Part shown: positions 20,057-30,660 of the stretch, in pieces | Layout: every line of letters starts with the position of its first letter | How positions within the stretch are numbered: position 1 is the first letter of the stretch | From: Macrothele yani | Taxonomy: Eukaryota; Arthropoda; Arachnida; Araneae; Macrothelidae | Assembly (NCBI GenBank): GCA_039090855.1 | Contig: CM077010.1 | Location: 50,548,905 to 50,612,904 of the forward strand | Direction of reading: 5' to 3' | Length of the DNA stretch: 64,000 bases | Program-made: the position numbers and the translations under genes | The notes under the pieces: generated by a model | Told to the model about the DNA's origin: nothing | What the model saw: only the letters and a program-made list of their open reading frames with translations | The model's database searches: none

Positions 20057-22716
20057 TTAGTGGTGTTGGATTTATAATAAACAAGAAACTGAAGGATAAA
20101 GTTGTAGAAGTTGAAAGTTCCTCTGACAGAGCTGCACGACTTGTTATCCAACTCTCGAAAAGATACCAGGCTCAGATTATTCAAACTTATGCACCCACCA
20201 CAAGTCATCCTGAAGAAGAAATTGAAGAATTTTATGAGGAAATTTGTCATCTAAATAATAAAGGTAAGCAGCACTTGAAAATAATTATGGGAGATTTCAA
20301 TGCAAAAATAGGGCAACGGCAACAGAATGAAACTTCAGTAGGTAAATTCGGTCATGGCAACAGAAACCAGCGTGGAAATACTCTCGTTGAGTTTGCAGAG
20401 GCAGAAGGGTTTTTCATCTTGAACTCCTTCTTCAAGAAAAAGCCACGCAGGAAATGGACATGGAGACATCCAAATGGGACGACAAGTGAAATTGATTTTA
20501 TTATGTGTAACAAAAAATTCGTCATAGAAGACTGCAGTGTGCTAAACACGTTCAACACAGGTAGTGACCATAGATTGGTGAGATGTAAGATGCACCTCAA
20601 CACTAAACTTGAACGTGGCAAGCTCATAAGACAAACAAAATCTATTGACATAACCAACCTTAAAAAACACCATAATACCTTCAAGTTAGAACTGAAGAAC
20701 AGGTTCTCTGCTTTAGAAGGCCTAACATCGGAAGAAGTGGACATCTCTGAAGTTAACAGAAAAGTAACCAAAGCTCTTATGGAAACAGCAACAAAATTAG
20801 CTGGGTCTAAGAACAAGTTGCATGTGAACAAATTATCAGGAAAAACCAAAATGTTGATGCAAAAAAGAAGAGAGATGAGGACAACTAAAGAAGATGTGAC
20901 TTCCAAAGTGGAATATATAGAGCTATGCAAGACAGTAAGAAAAAGTATCACTGAAGACGTAAGGAAATTCAACTGTGAACTAGTGAGGAAAGCAATTGAA
21001 AACAACCAAAGCCTAAAGATAGCAAAGGGACATCTCAGTAAGGGAAGAAAACAGATTATGGCACTGAGAAAAGAAGATGGTTCTGTAACAAGAAATAGAG
21101 GCGAAATTTTGACAAGAGTGAAAGATTTCTACTCCAAATTATATGAAAGGGATGATATATGCACTCCAGACATCATGAAAGATACCAGTACCAGAGTTCC
21201 TCCAGTCCTCCCAACAGAAGTTGCACATGCAATCAAGAACATGAAGCGGGGAAAAGCTCCAGGAGAAGATGGAATTACTGTAGACATCATACAAGAAGCA
21301 AGTGGAGAAATCGAAACAGTACTCGCCCAAATTTTCACTCGATGCCTTAATGAAGGAAAGATTCCTGAGGATTGGAACACCGCTACAATGATCCTGCTAC
21401 ATAAGAAAGGTGACATTGAGGATCTCGGAAACTACAGACCTATCAGCCTCCTATCAGTAGTTTATAAAATCTTCACTAAAGTTCTTTCACACCGCTTAAA
21501 GGTAACACTGGACATGGCTCAACCGAGAGAACAAGCTGGATTCAGGAGTGGCTACAGCACAATAGATCATATCCACGTGCTGAGAGAACTAATTGAAAGA
21601 GCGAGGGAATATGAACTTCCATTATGCATGGCTTTTATCGATTATGAAAAAGCCTTTGATTCGGTGAAACCATCAGCAGTTACAATGGCTCTGAAAACCT
21701 GCGGTATTGAAGATGCATACATTAATATTATTAATAACATCTATGAAAATGCAAGTGCAAAGATTAGGCTGTTTGAAAATACAACACACGTAAAAATTGG
21801 AAAGGGAGTGAGACAAGGTGACACCATATCTCCGAAGCTCTTTAATGCCACATTGGAGGGTGTTTTTCAGTCGCTGAGCTGGGAAAACACGGGGATAAAG
21901 ATTAATGGAGATTATCTAACCCACCTTCGTTTTGCTGATGACGTAGTCATTTTTGCAACTACCCCATCAGAGCTGCAGAGTATGATCCAGGAACTTGCTG
22001 ACAAGAGTAAAGAAGTGGGATTAAAAATGAACTTTCAGAAGACAAAAGTGATGTTCAATGCTTTTACAAGAAATGAAGATTTATCGATTGATGGAGAAAA
22101 GCTGGAGATAACAGACACGTACGTTTATCTTGGACAGCAGATATCAAGTGAGGGTCACATTGATGAAGAAATTAATCGGCATACAAAACTTGCCTGGAGA
22201 GCTTTTGGAAGAAACAGCATAATTTTCAAGAGCAATATGCCATTATGTCTTAAAAGAAAAGTGTTTGATCAATGCATCCTTCCAGTGCTTACGTATGGTG
22301 CAGAGACGTGGACCTTAACTAAAAGAGACATACAAAGGCTGCAGACAACTCAAAGAGCATGGAGAGGTGCATGCTTGGTGTAACCAGGAGAGATAAGAAG
22401 AGGAACTCGTGGATCCGAAAAATGACAAGAGTGGAAGACATCATGATCAGAGTTAAATCCCTGAAATGGCAATGGGCTGGACATACTGCCAGAAGGACAG
22501 ATCATCGATGGACAGCCGAAATTTTAGATTGGATTCCACGGGACAGGAAAAGACCCAGAAGAAGACCACATGGGAGATGGGTGGATGAAATTCGAAAGTA
22601 TGCAGGGGTGACATGGAGGAGACTGGCACAAGACAGACCGTTGTGGAGGAAACTTGGGGAGACCTTCGTCCAGCAGTGGATTGATAATGGTTGACAATGA
22701 TGATGATGATATATAT
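20050..22716 (+). mobile_element. RTE-like retrotransposon (plus), near complete
   Basis: From the junction at about 20050 into the endonuclease domain, through the reverse transcriptase, to a 3' end with a (GAT)n tail followed by (AT)n at 22709-22722. With the minus copy it makes an inverted repeat with arms of about 1.2 kb and a spacer of about 1.46 kb. Confidence 0.92.
20053..22694 (+). pseudogene. RTE-like endonuclease/reverse transcriptase, one frameshift
   Basis: The frame opens inside the AP-endonuclease domain (FSGVGFIINKK), so perhaps the first 100 residues are missing; no real start codon was seen. Endonuclease motifs: GDFNAKIG (about residues 80-87), EIDFIMCN and a GSDHRLVRCK catalytic His segment. 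Reverse transcriptase: PGEDGITVDII, NYRPISLLSVVYKIFTKV, DYEKAFDSV near residue 530, and FADD near residue 627. A one-base deletion near 22355 ('caaagagcatgg' against 'caaagaagcatgg' in the minus copy) moves the last 110 residues to another frame. Clade: RTE is inferred from the single frame and the 3' tail. Confidence 0.93.
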
Positions 22717-22800
22717 ATATATACCAACATTATATTTAAAAAAGTATTTCATAATGGCTTATTCCCCCTGTTTTGTACCCAAAAACCGCCAATGGATCCG
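22717..22800. other. Short AT-rich spacer
   Basis: Spacer between the RTE 3' tail and repeat E; an (AT)n run begins it. Confidence 0.4.
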
Positions 22801-22945
22801 CTTCTCCCTCAAAGTGTTGCCAACCATACTCTTGAGAGAGAGAATATATAACGTTAAGTTTGAAAAACGCTAAAGAGAACGAACTCAAATTTACATAGAG
22901 AAGGTAACTAAAAAGGAAAATCAAATTACAGTATACGTCACGATT
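22800..22945. repeat. Dispersed repeat E (copies at 26530-26690 and 58590-58720)
   Basis: The copies share 'gtgttgccaaccatactctt', a GA run, 'cgttaag(t/c)ttgaaaaacgc', 'gaacgaactcaaatttacat' and 'agtatacgtcac'. Non-coding, class unknown. Confidence 0.65.
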
Positions 22946-22977
22946 GTCCTATCACGAAATTCGAAATTTTTTGGCCA

Positions 22978-23001
22978 GTGTGTGTGTGTGTGTGTGTGTG
23001 T
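22978..23001 (+). repeat. (TG)n microsatellite
   Basis: About 12 TG units. Confidence 0.95.
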
Positions 23002-23212
23002 ATTTTGCTTTGCTGCTTAATAAAACTTTCTTACCCACTTCGTTGAAGGAAAAGCTCTAGTCGTTTTGCAGTTTCTTTTCGAAATCTTTCACACACAGGG
23101 AAAAGAAATCGATAATTTTTTTAACCTTCAGAGAAGAACTTGGGAAGCAGCATGTGATACAAATTCCGAATGTAAATAAGTTGTTAAGTTGAATAACTGT
23201 GGAGAAGGATTT

Positions 23213-23245
23213 TCTCTCTCTCACTCTCTCTCTCTCTCTCTCTCT
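23213..23245 (+). repeat. (TC)n microsatellite
   Basis: CT/TC dinucleotides with small interruptions, followed by a T-run. Confidence 0.95.
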
Positions 23246-23249
23246 TTCT

Positions 23250-23530
23250 TTTTTTTTTCACTGCACTTTCCGGGGTTTTGCGGGAAAAGCAGAATGCAGT
23301 GAATGTATTCGGAATTCCGGTCACGTAGATCGGTACGGCATTTTTCCTGTTCTCTCATTCCAGCTCCGCGTTGTAGCGTCCCTGGCGCTGTTCCCTCGGA
23401 CTCCGGGGGATCACGAACCAGTTCCCTCTCCGCCCCTTACCAAAGATTCATTCGACCCTTGGCTCGCCATCGGGGAGATTAACCCGCTGTATTCTCGGTA
23501 CCTTAATTGGTCTGACGGTCGTGATTAAGT
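23250..23530 (+). other. GC-rich island, possible exon or CpG-rich remnant
   Basis: Clearly richer in G+C and CG dinucleotides than its AT-rich surroundings. A plus frame of 109 codons (23199-23528) crosses it (FPRTPGDHEPVPSP...), but its first third is a translated microsatellite. I recognise no domain. It could be a host exon or 5' UTR, or a scrap of an unrecognised element. No splice signal can be firmly assigned. Confidence 0.25.
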
Positions 23531-23675
23531 AGCAGACTTCTTCCTCGGCTTGTGGTGGTGGTACAGCAGTTCATCCCCCCCAACTCCTCCCCCTCCTTGC
23601 ACCGCATCCCTGTCCTCTTGTATCGTGTCTTTGCCTCTTCCCTTTGCGTGTATGTGTGTGTCACGTTTGTTAAGG

Positions 23676-23683
23676 GAACAAGG

Positions 23684-23714
<31 letters not shown>

Positions 23715-23730
23715 GAAAGTGAGAGAGTGT
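23676..23730 (+). repeat. (GA)n microsatellite
   Basis: GA/AAG dinucleotide run with interruptions. The complement of the frames over it gives Ser-Leu repeats, which are artefacts. Confidence 0.93.
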
Positions 23731-23759
23731 TGATGTGTGTGGTGATGAGGTTCTGAGGG

Positions 23760-25105
23760 TGAACTGGTTGGGGACGGGTGGTTTGTGTAAGGTTTGGTGG
23801 TCTGTTTGCTTTTATAAAAGAAACAAACATATGACGTAGTTCTTTTACTAAACGGTTTTTCCTTCTTCCTTCAAGTAAATACGAATGTTGTTCATTTTAA
23901 ATGGACAATTACGTTTCTTGTTCGGAGCGAGTTAGAACAGTGCAAACAGTTCGCATCTTTGAATCGTTAGGCGCTCATAATCGTGGATATCGCTGACAAA
24001 CAGCAACATTTTAAAACTTTGTGTTAGAACTGAAATAATATTACTCGAAGAGTTGCAGCATTTCTTAGTGAATTCCGTATAAGTAAAACAAAATCGATTT
24101 TTGCCGACTTCGCCAGTAACTGTATTACAATTATCTCATACTGCTTAAATAACAGTAGGTTCATAATTAACCTGAAATTATTTAAGAATCTCAATCTGGA
24201 AACGGGTAGAAGTAAGACAACATTTCAACAGAGGGCACCACTTTGCATCTACGTTGTCCTAGCAAAGGAAGAATTTTGGTTAAGGAATTGTAAAACAATC
24301 TTTTACCCCGATCAGACAAATTTGGTTTTGTTGATGTTAAGAGTTTCCATTTTTCTTAGATGAATGTGATCTGCTTTGGTTTTCAATAAGGGTGATATCA
24401 TAATTTTTATTTGTCTTCATTCATTGGCGTACCGGAAAAACTCCCCCGCCGGAAATATCTTCGAGGCCCTTTTCGAAAATCTATTAGCTTTCAGTTATTG
24501 AAATTTTAAATTCCATTGTATTATCTAGATTTCATGGGCGTTTTAACAATGCAGAGTCTTTGAAACCTGCAGTTATTTTTCGTAAAACTAAAATTATTGC
24601 ACTGTAAAACAAATGTACACATTGCAATTGTAATGATTGCTTTAGTTTTATAGCAATACAAAGTACTACAAAATACTACAAAAACCCTTGCGAGAAAGTT
24701 AATCATATCATGAAAATTTTATTCTTTTAGAGTACTAAGGCCACCTTTGAAATGCCTCATGATTGTACACACAAAACGAGTGACAGTGTCTAGTGTCCTC
24801 TTCCGATATATACAAAAATACAGAACTTAAAGAAAGCAGTTAAATAAGAACTGTGGCACAGGAAGAAAGCAAGACTACCTAAATTATTTACCCTAGAATA
24901 TAGAAAACACATTTAACATAATGCCACAGTGTTTTGCACATAGTAAAAGTTTCTTCTTGACTCTCTTTTGAAAAAATGGCACTTCTCTCTGTTTCTACGC
25001 AAAGAACGTATTTTAGTTCGTTACATTCTGAAGGATGCGTGTTATAGGCAAAAATTGTAATACAGGGCACCTTATTCTCATTGGTATAAACATTTTATTC
25101 ATTAA
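23760..25105. other. AT-rich stretch without recognised features
   Basis: No frame above about 62 codons, no tandem repeat and no recognised family in about 1.3 kb. It might be old intergenic or intronic DNA. Confidence 0.5.
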
Positions 25106-25109
25106 ATCG

Positions 25110-25380
25110 ATATTTCTTTCACGCTGTGTAATGTTCCTTTTAAGTATAGCTGACTGAGTAGTGAAAAACTTCACACAAAAAACTTCTCTACATAAAAAAA
25201 AATTCAGCTACAGTGAAACAAGAGTCATTTAAGGAAACGTCGAGAAAAGTTACTTACGATTGGTCTTTATTCAGCCACTAATACTTTGGCACTTCCACGA
25301 GGTATAATCAAACGAACGTGAGTTAATAATAATAATAACCCTTGGTCAACACAAACACTAAATTAATAACAAGGAACTGT
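25110..25380. repeat. Dispersed repeat F
   Basis: Shares 'tatagctgactga', 'gtgaaacaagagtcattt' and 'aaaagttacttacg' with the copies at 14150 and 51590. Confidence 0.6.
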
Positions 25381-25648
25381 ACACCATATACACTTAAATA
25401 CTACTAGTAATCCGAATTTCTTGGCTTAGAACATAAATTGTAGTTTCCAAGCTTTCGCACATCAACCAGATGGCTTTCTCAAGGAAGGTAGACAGCTAAC
25501 TGCAAACTGGATAATAGAACACTTCAACAATTTGAACGCGGTGATTTGACTAGAAAATAAATGAATAGGCGCAGATGTGATCAGTCATTCGGAAAAACGA
25601 GGTAACTTTGGTTTGCACGCGGTATCGAGGTAGAAAACACAACATTAT

Positions 25649-25837
25649 TTGAAGAATAGATTCCAAATGCGTGGCAACGCGAGAGAGACACTATCATTGC
25701 AAGGCTCGCTGCAGGTCAAGATTTCCAAGGTTTCACGAATGGCAGTAGATTTGGGTGTGGAGTATGAAGCTAATTTCTTCATATCATTCCACACAGAAGC
25801 AGCGGACTTGAACTTGACCTCTCTTGATAGGAATTAG
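25649..25837 (-). pseudogene. Penelope-like GIY-YIG C-terminal scrap (left arm)
   Basis: The minus strand encodes a relative of the right-arm protein: a Lys-Leu-Ala-rich stretch, then STPKSTAIRETLEI and LPRIWN-like end. Truncated at the junction just upstream of SREVKFKS. Confidence 0.7.
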
Positions 25838-26072
25838 AATGAATGAACACGAAAGAGATACAAAAGACGGTAAAATAACCATTGCCCTATCAAGAAAGGT
25901 CAAATTCAAGTCCACTGATCATATGTGGAATGATATAAAGAAATTAGCTTTGTACTCCACACCCAAATCTACTGCCATTCGCGAAACCCTGGAAATATTG
26001 ACCTGCAGCGGAGCTTGCAATGATAGCGTCTATCTCGAGTTGCCACGCATTTGGAATCAATTCTTCAAATAA
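25824..26072 (+). pseudogene. Penelope-like GIY-YIG C-terminal scrap (right arm)
   Basis: Reads IRMNEHERDTKDGKITIALS, then VKFKSTDHMWNDIKKLALYS and a C-terminus LELPRIWNQFFK before the stop. It parallels the 666-914 product. The frame is open for 82 codons but lacks the GIY-YIG core and the polymerase. Confidence 0.78.
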
Positions 26073-26395
26073 TGCTGTATTTTCTACCATGGTACCGCGT
26101 GCCAACCAACGTGACCTCGTTTCTTCGAATGACTGATCACATTTGCGCGTATTCATTAATTGTCTAGTCAAGTTACCGCGTTCAAATTGTTGAACTGTTC
26201 TATTATCCAGTTTGCAGTTAGCTGTCTACCTTCCTTGAAAAAGCCATCTGGTTGATCGCGAAAGCTTGGAAACTTCAATTTATATTCTGTGCCAAGAAAC
26301 TCGAATTACTTGTAGTATTTTAACCAACACTACATTTTTATTCTACGCCAAGAAAGTCGGATTACTAGTAGTATTTTAACCAACACTAAAGTAAA

Positions 26396-26529
26396 ATACG
26401 CAGCCTTCAAATAACTTAAACTTCAATTTAACAAACGTCTCTTCCACAATTAGTATGATAACTTCCACCATCTATATATACTGCTGCTCCTCAAACATTA
26501 TATATCGTTCTATTCTCATCTGACACGTT
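26396..26529. other. Short unassigned spacer
   Basis: Spacer between the Penelope pair and repeat E. Nothing recognised. Confidence 0.4.
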
Positions 26530-26690
26530 GTGGCCTCAGGGTGTTGCCAATCATACTCTTGAGAGAGAGAGAGAGAGAGAGAGAAGATAGCACGTTAAGC
26601 TTGAGAAACGCGAAGGAGAACGAACTCAAATTTACATAGAGAAAGAAACTAAAAAAGAAAGTTAAATTAGAGTATAAGTCACAGCTCGCT
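26530..26690. repeat. Dispersed repeat E with (GA)n
   Basis: Co-linear with 22800-22945; the GA run at 26560-26584 is expanded here. Confidence 0.65.
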
Positions 26691-27530
26691 TGTTAATTTA
26701 CATGCACATGGCTGTGAAAGGTGTCTCAAGTGTTCTGGAATAGCATCTTTCCCGTCATACAGATGGTGTATACTAAAATCGTGTAAATAATTTCTAAACA
26801 TTTTTCTTATTTATTGGAAAAAAATCCGCCAGAAACTGCTTTTCTTTTCAATACTTCATTCAAATCTGCCGTCGCCAATTCAATGAAGAAAATTCAAGCA
26901 AATTAAAGGTCCTGAAAAACCTTGGCTACAAAAGTCAAAGAAGCTGAAGAAGCTTTAGCGACAACATGATAAGAATGATGCGATACCTTGACAACGAGCG
27001 AGTTCGTAAAGCTGATCTAATTAGGCAAAAAAAAAAAAAATGCCCAAAAGACAATGAAAAAGAAAATACAAGTTGAAGAAGAGTATCCTAATAATCCTAC
27101 AAATGGTGCAGGAGTGTACTGATTTGCAATGCTGCTCAAAAACCTAAATATAGTGTAGAAAATTATTAATTTTCAAAAACTTGAAGTAAAGGGACTTATT
27201 ACAAAAATGTACTTTTGTATGTTTATCTGCTGTTTTCTTAGAAACTATCCACTGAATGCCGTTCCAAATTTTCTAGATATGTTTTTATAAAAATACTGCA
27301 TAAACCGATATATTTTTTAATTTATATAATTAGCTTCGGCATTTGTTGAGATACAGCTTTTTTGTTGGAAAAAAATAACACCAAATTGTGATAATGATTT
27401 AAACAATCATCACATATTCCTTTTACGTATGTGTTTTTGCAAAAATGTCAATATATAAAAAGGTTTATTCTATAACGACGCCAAATTTTAAACTCATATA
27501 GATTTACTCTCACAATACATATGGGAATGT
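26691..27530. other. AT-rich stretch, possible decayed frame
   Basis: About 26880-27130 shows broken short Lys-rich frames of unknown origin. Nothing else was recognised. Confidence 0.3.
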
Positions 27531-27539
27531 ATATTTATT

Positions 27540-27765
27540 AGCTCTTTTACTTAGTCCTCTGAGTACAAGGATATGATCTATAGTGTCGTAGGAACAGCTG
27601 AATTGAGCTTGTTCTCTTGGTTGAGCAATTTCCAGTGCTTCCTTCAAGTAATGTGACAGTACCTTATTGAAGATTTTGTGAACTGGTAGGAGCCTTATAG
27701 ATCTATAGTTCCTAAGATTGTTGAGGTCCCCCTCCTTTAAAAGCTATAGCAGAATTTCAATATGG
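27540..27765 (-). pseudogene. RTE-like reverse transcriptase scrap
   Basis: The minus strand shows, over stops, KEGDLNNLRNYRSIRLLPV and IAQPREQAQFSCSYDTIDHI. These match the HKKGDIEDLGNYRPISLL and MAQPREQAGFRSGYSTIDHI segments of the elements at 20053 and 18866. Strongly diverged and ancient. Confidence 0.78.
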
Positions 27766-27796
27766 ATTAATATAGTTCCAAAAGACAAATAAAACT

Positions 27797-28455
27797 GGCG
27801 ACATGGTAGTGGATGTTTTAGCCCATTTGAGACTTGATAGTGGATGTAGTGTCCCATTTACGACATAGTATTGGATTTTGTGGCCCATTCACGACATGAT
27901 AGTAGATGTTGTATTCCATTCACGACATGATAATGGATGTCGCAGCCCATCTACGACGTGATAGTGGATGTTGTAGCCCACTCATGACGTGATAGTGGAT
28001 GTTGTAGCCCACTCACAACATAATAGTGGGTGTTGTAGCCCATTCACAACATGATAGTGGATGTTGTTTTCCATTCACGACATGATAGTGGGTGTCGTAA
28101 CCCATCCACATGATAGTGGATGTTGTAGCTCATCTACGACATGATAGTGGATGTTGTAGCTCATCTACGACATGTTAGTGGGTGTTGCATCCCATTTACA
28201 ATATGATAGTGAGTGCTGTAGCCATTCACAACATGATTGTGGATGTTGTATTCCATTCACGACATGATAGTGAATGTTGTCGCCATTCACGACATGATAG
28301 TGGATGTTGTATCCCATTTATGGCGTGATAGTGGATGTTGTAGCCCATTTACGACATGATAGGGGATGTTGCATCCCATTCACGACATGATAGTGGGTGT
28401 TGTATCCAATTTACGACATGGTAGTGGATGTTGAAGCCCATTCATGACATGATCC
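27797..28455 (+). repeat. 31-bp tandem array, about 21 units
   Basis: The unit reads 'acatgatagtggatgttg' then 'tagcccattcacg'. The period is fixed by starts at 27800, 27832 and 27863. It adjoins a Tc1 fragment on the right. Confidence 0.92.
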
Positions 28456-28479
28456 GATACGAGGTGTGAACGGACATTA

Positions 28480-28878
28480 CTCGTGTTACTCCAATGTTGA
28501 ATTTTGCAGTATTCTGCCGGGTTGTCGTCCGTCTGTTCGCTTGCACGATTCTCGCAAGTCTCCTTTGACCATTCTTATTTACCAGCTGTTTCAGGCCTCA
28601 GCGTCCCCTGATCGCTGGAATTTTTGGGGGTATTTCGCACCATTCACGGTAAACCCTTGCTACTGTTGTGCGCGAAAATAGCAGAAGTGAGCTAATTGCC
28701 AATGCCACGTTCATAGTCCTCTAGATCATTCGTTTCTCCCATTTCAACCCTTAGGCGAACGCTAAGAGCTAGTCTGCCTGATTCATATAGCTAACGTCAC
28801 TTAATCGCCGCCTTACGTTTTCGACTTAGCCATTCATGTGACTAAGACAGGTGTACCTAATAAACTGGCATCTCAGTG
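28480..28878 (-). pseudogene. Tc1-like N-terminal fragment with right TIR
   Basis: The minus strand reads MGETNDLEDYERG near 28740, like the MGKK.DLSDFERG start of a widespread Tc1-like lineage. The right end 'gtacctaataaactggcatc' followed by 'tcagtg' sits beside a TA (28879-28880). Truncated on the left by the 31-bp array. A relative with the same end lies at 33665-34039 plus 44190-44212. Confidence 0.65.
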
Positions 28879-29134
28879 TATAAAACGCTAAGGTTATTTG
28901 TCACACTTCCTTTTACACAACTCGCAGTAGCTCAGTTAAGGACGCTGTAACGAGATTGCATGGACGTAGTAATGTTTAGAAACGGCTTAAATACATGTCG
29001 CGCACAACGTACACCGCAAAAAATTAACTGAAATTCCCGAGACACTTTCCGAGAATTAACGAAGTATAGTTCTGGTACAACCTTTTCCGTGAAACGACGG
29101 AAAGAAACCTGAGTTTCACGGATTTTTCGTGCCA

Positions 29135-29995
29135 CGGGAAAATTCTGAATTTTCAGATAGCTTTCCGCAATTCCTTTCTCATATTGACGGCAAATTTCCA
29201 TTTTCAGGATGCATTAAGGGAAAATTCGATATTTTCAGATAGCTTTCCGCAATTCCTTTCTCATATTAACGGCAAATTTCCATTTTCTGGATGCATTAAT
29301 GGAAAATTCTGTATTTTCAGAAACCCTTCCACAATTGCTTTCTTATATGAGCGGTAATATTCCGTTTTTAGGATGCGTTAAGGGAAAATTATGAATTTTC
29401 AGAAACCTTTCCGCAATTCATTTCTTATATTGATGGTAAATTTTCGTTTTTAGGATGCAATAACGTTAAATTCTGAATTTTCAGAAAGCTTTCCACAATT
29501 CCTTTCTCATATTGACGGTAAATTTCCATTTTTAAGATGCATTAATGGAAAATTCTGAATTTTCAGAAACCTTTCCGCAATTCCTTTTTTCATATTGACG
29601 GTAAATTTCCATTTTTAGAATGCGTTAACGGAAAATTCTGAATTTTCAAAAACCTTTCCGCAATTTCTTTCTCATATTGACGGTAAATTTCCATTTTTAG
29701 GATGCATTAATGGAAAATTCTGAATTTTCAGAAACCTTTCCGCAATTCCTTTCTCATACTGACGGCAAATTTCCATTTTCAGGATGCATTAATGGAAAAT
29801 TCTGAATTTTCAGAAACCTTTCCGCAATTCCTTTTTTTATATGAGCTGTAAATTTCCGTTTTTAGGATGCGTTAACGGAAAATTCTGAATTTTCAGAAAC
29901 CTTTCCGCAATTCGTTTCTTATATTCACGGTAAATGTTCGTTTTTAGGAGGTATTAACGTAAAATTCTGATTTTTCAGAAACATTTCTACAATTA
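29135..29995 (+). repeat. 82-bp tandem array, about 10-11 units
   Basis: The unit contains 'ttctgaattttcagaaacct', 'ttccgcaattcctttctcat', 'attgacggtaaatttcc' and 'aggatgcattaa'. Starts at 29151, 29233, 29315 and 29397 set the period. One more unit lies at 30570-30660 beyond an insertion of SINE D material. Confidence 0.92.
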
Positions 29996-30074
29996 TTTTC
30001 TAAGTGTGTGACGTAGTACAGAGGTGAAAACATGTGTCAGCGATAAATCTTCAGACAAATCTTCAGCGTTACAT

Positions 30075-30290
30075 TCTGTCCACCTAGCTCAGTTGGGAGA
30101 GCAACTTGCTCCGGAGTGAGGGGGATACGGATTCGATGCCCAGCGCAGACAAACTTGTTCGTCATATTAGCGCATGAACTTCAAGGATGACCTGGCTGAT
30201 AGATGTTCTTTCAATGGTATGATGTTCTTTCCACACCGCGAGACAGAAAAAATGAGAATCCCTTCTTCAGTGCTTCGAAAAAACTAAATC
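30075..30290 (+). mobile_element. SINE family D
   Basis: A tRNA-like head 'cacctagctcagttgggaga' with T-arm-like 'cggattcgatgcc', followed by the tail 'cacaccgcgagacagaaaaa' and an end at 'cacttcgaaaaaa'. Inserted in the 82-bp array. Confidence 0.75.
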
Positions 30291-30420
30291 AGTGTGATGC
30301 TACGTTCCACACAGCAAATTGTCTGGGATTCCTGAAATTCACGTTCTTCATGGGATGACTGCCTACAGAGGCACGTGGTCCCGGCTGACTCGTGGGCCAT
30401 GCCCCCGACCCTCTTTCTGG

Positions 30421-30578
30421 GGGAGATGTGATGTGCCTGCCCCACAGGACGCACATGAGATAAAGGCAGATGCCAGTGTAGTATAGTGGATAGCACTCGG
30501 AGCTCCGGAACCGAGAGTTGGGGTTTCGAATCCCACCCTGGCATAAAAATGGAGAAATTTACTTCGTCATAAGTGGTA
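30421..30578 (+). mobile_element. SINE family D with a different tRNA head
   Basis: The leader ('gggagatgtgatgtgcctgc', 'aggacgcacatgagataaag') and tail ('aatggagaaatttacttcgt') match family D. The head at 30472-30543 does not: it reads 'gccagtgtagtatagtggat' with T-arm 'gggtttcgaatccca' and acceptor-like ends 'gccagtg'/'ccctggc'. A chimera between two tRNA-headed SINEs is the simplest reading. Confidence 0.65.
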
Positions 30579-30660
30579 AATTTCGGGTTTTAGGATGTAT
30601 TAACGAAAAATTCTGAATTTTCAGAAATATTTTCGCAATTTGTTTCGTATATTAACGGAG
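30570..30660 (+). repeat. Last unit of the 82-bp array
   Basis: 'taacgaaaaattctgaattt' and 'ttttcgcaatttgtttcg' match the units before 30000, so the SINE block entered within the array. Confidence 0.85.

Larger units (their letters stand above)
25390..26395. mobile_element. Penelope-like head-to-head pair, second locus
   Basis: The left arm (25390-25836, minus-sense) and right arm (25825-26320, plus-sense) are inverted copies of a Penelope 3' end meeting at about 25830. Each arm keeps part of the GIY-YIG C-terminal region plus the 3' UTR, ending at the 'ctttcgcacatcaaccagat'-type terminus. The right terminus is followed by a tandem copy of its last roughly 55 bases (26322-26385). Confidence 0.85.

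Noticed and set aside
20352..21005. 217-residue minus-strand protein
   Set aside because: Antisense shadow of the RTE-like gene.
23525..23830. 101-residue protein with Ser-Leu repeats
   Set aside because: Translated (GA)n microsatellite.
211..26395. Hammerhead ribozyme in the Penelope-like ends, as known for other Penelope elements
   Set aside because: I did not find a CUGANGA...GAAA core in the arms. A covariance search with a hammerhead model would be decisive.
27797..28455. CRISPR-like array
   Set aside because: Units are contiguous and similar with no spacers, in a eukaryotic repeat setting. Same for the arrays at 11199, 12318 and 29135.
28480..28740. Host gene on the minus strand
   Set aside because: The readable part matches the start of a Tc1-like transposase, with its terminal repeat at 28878.
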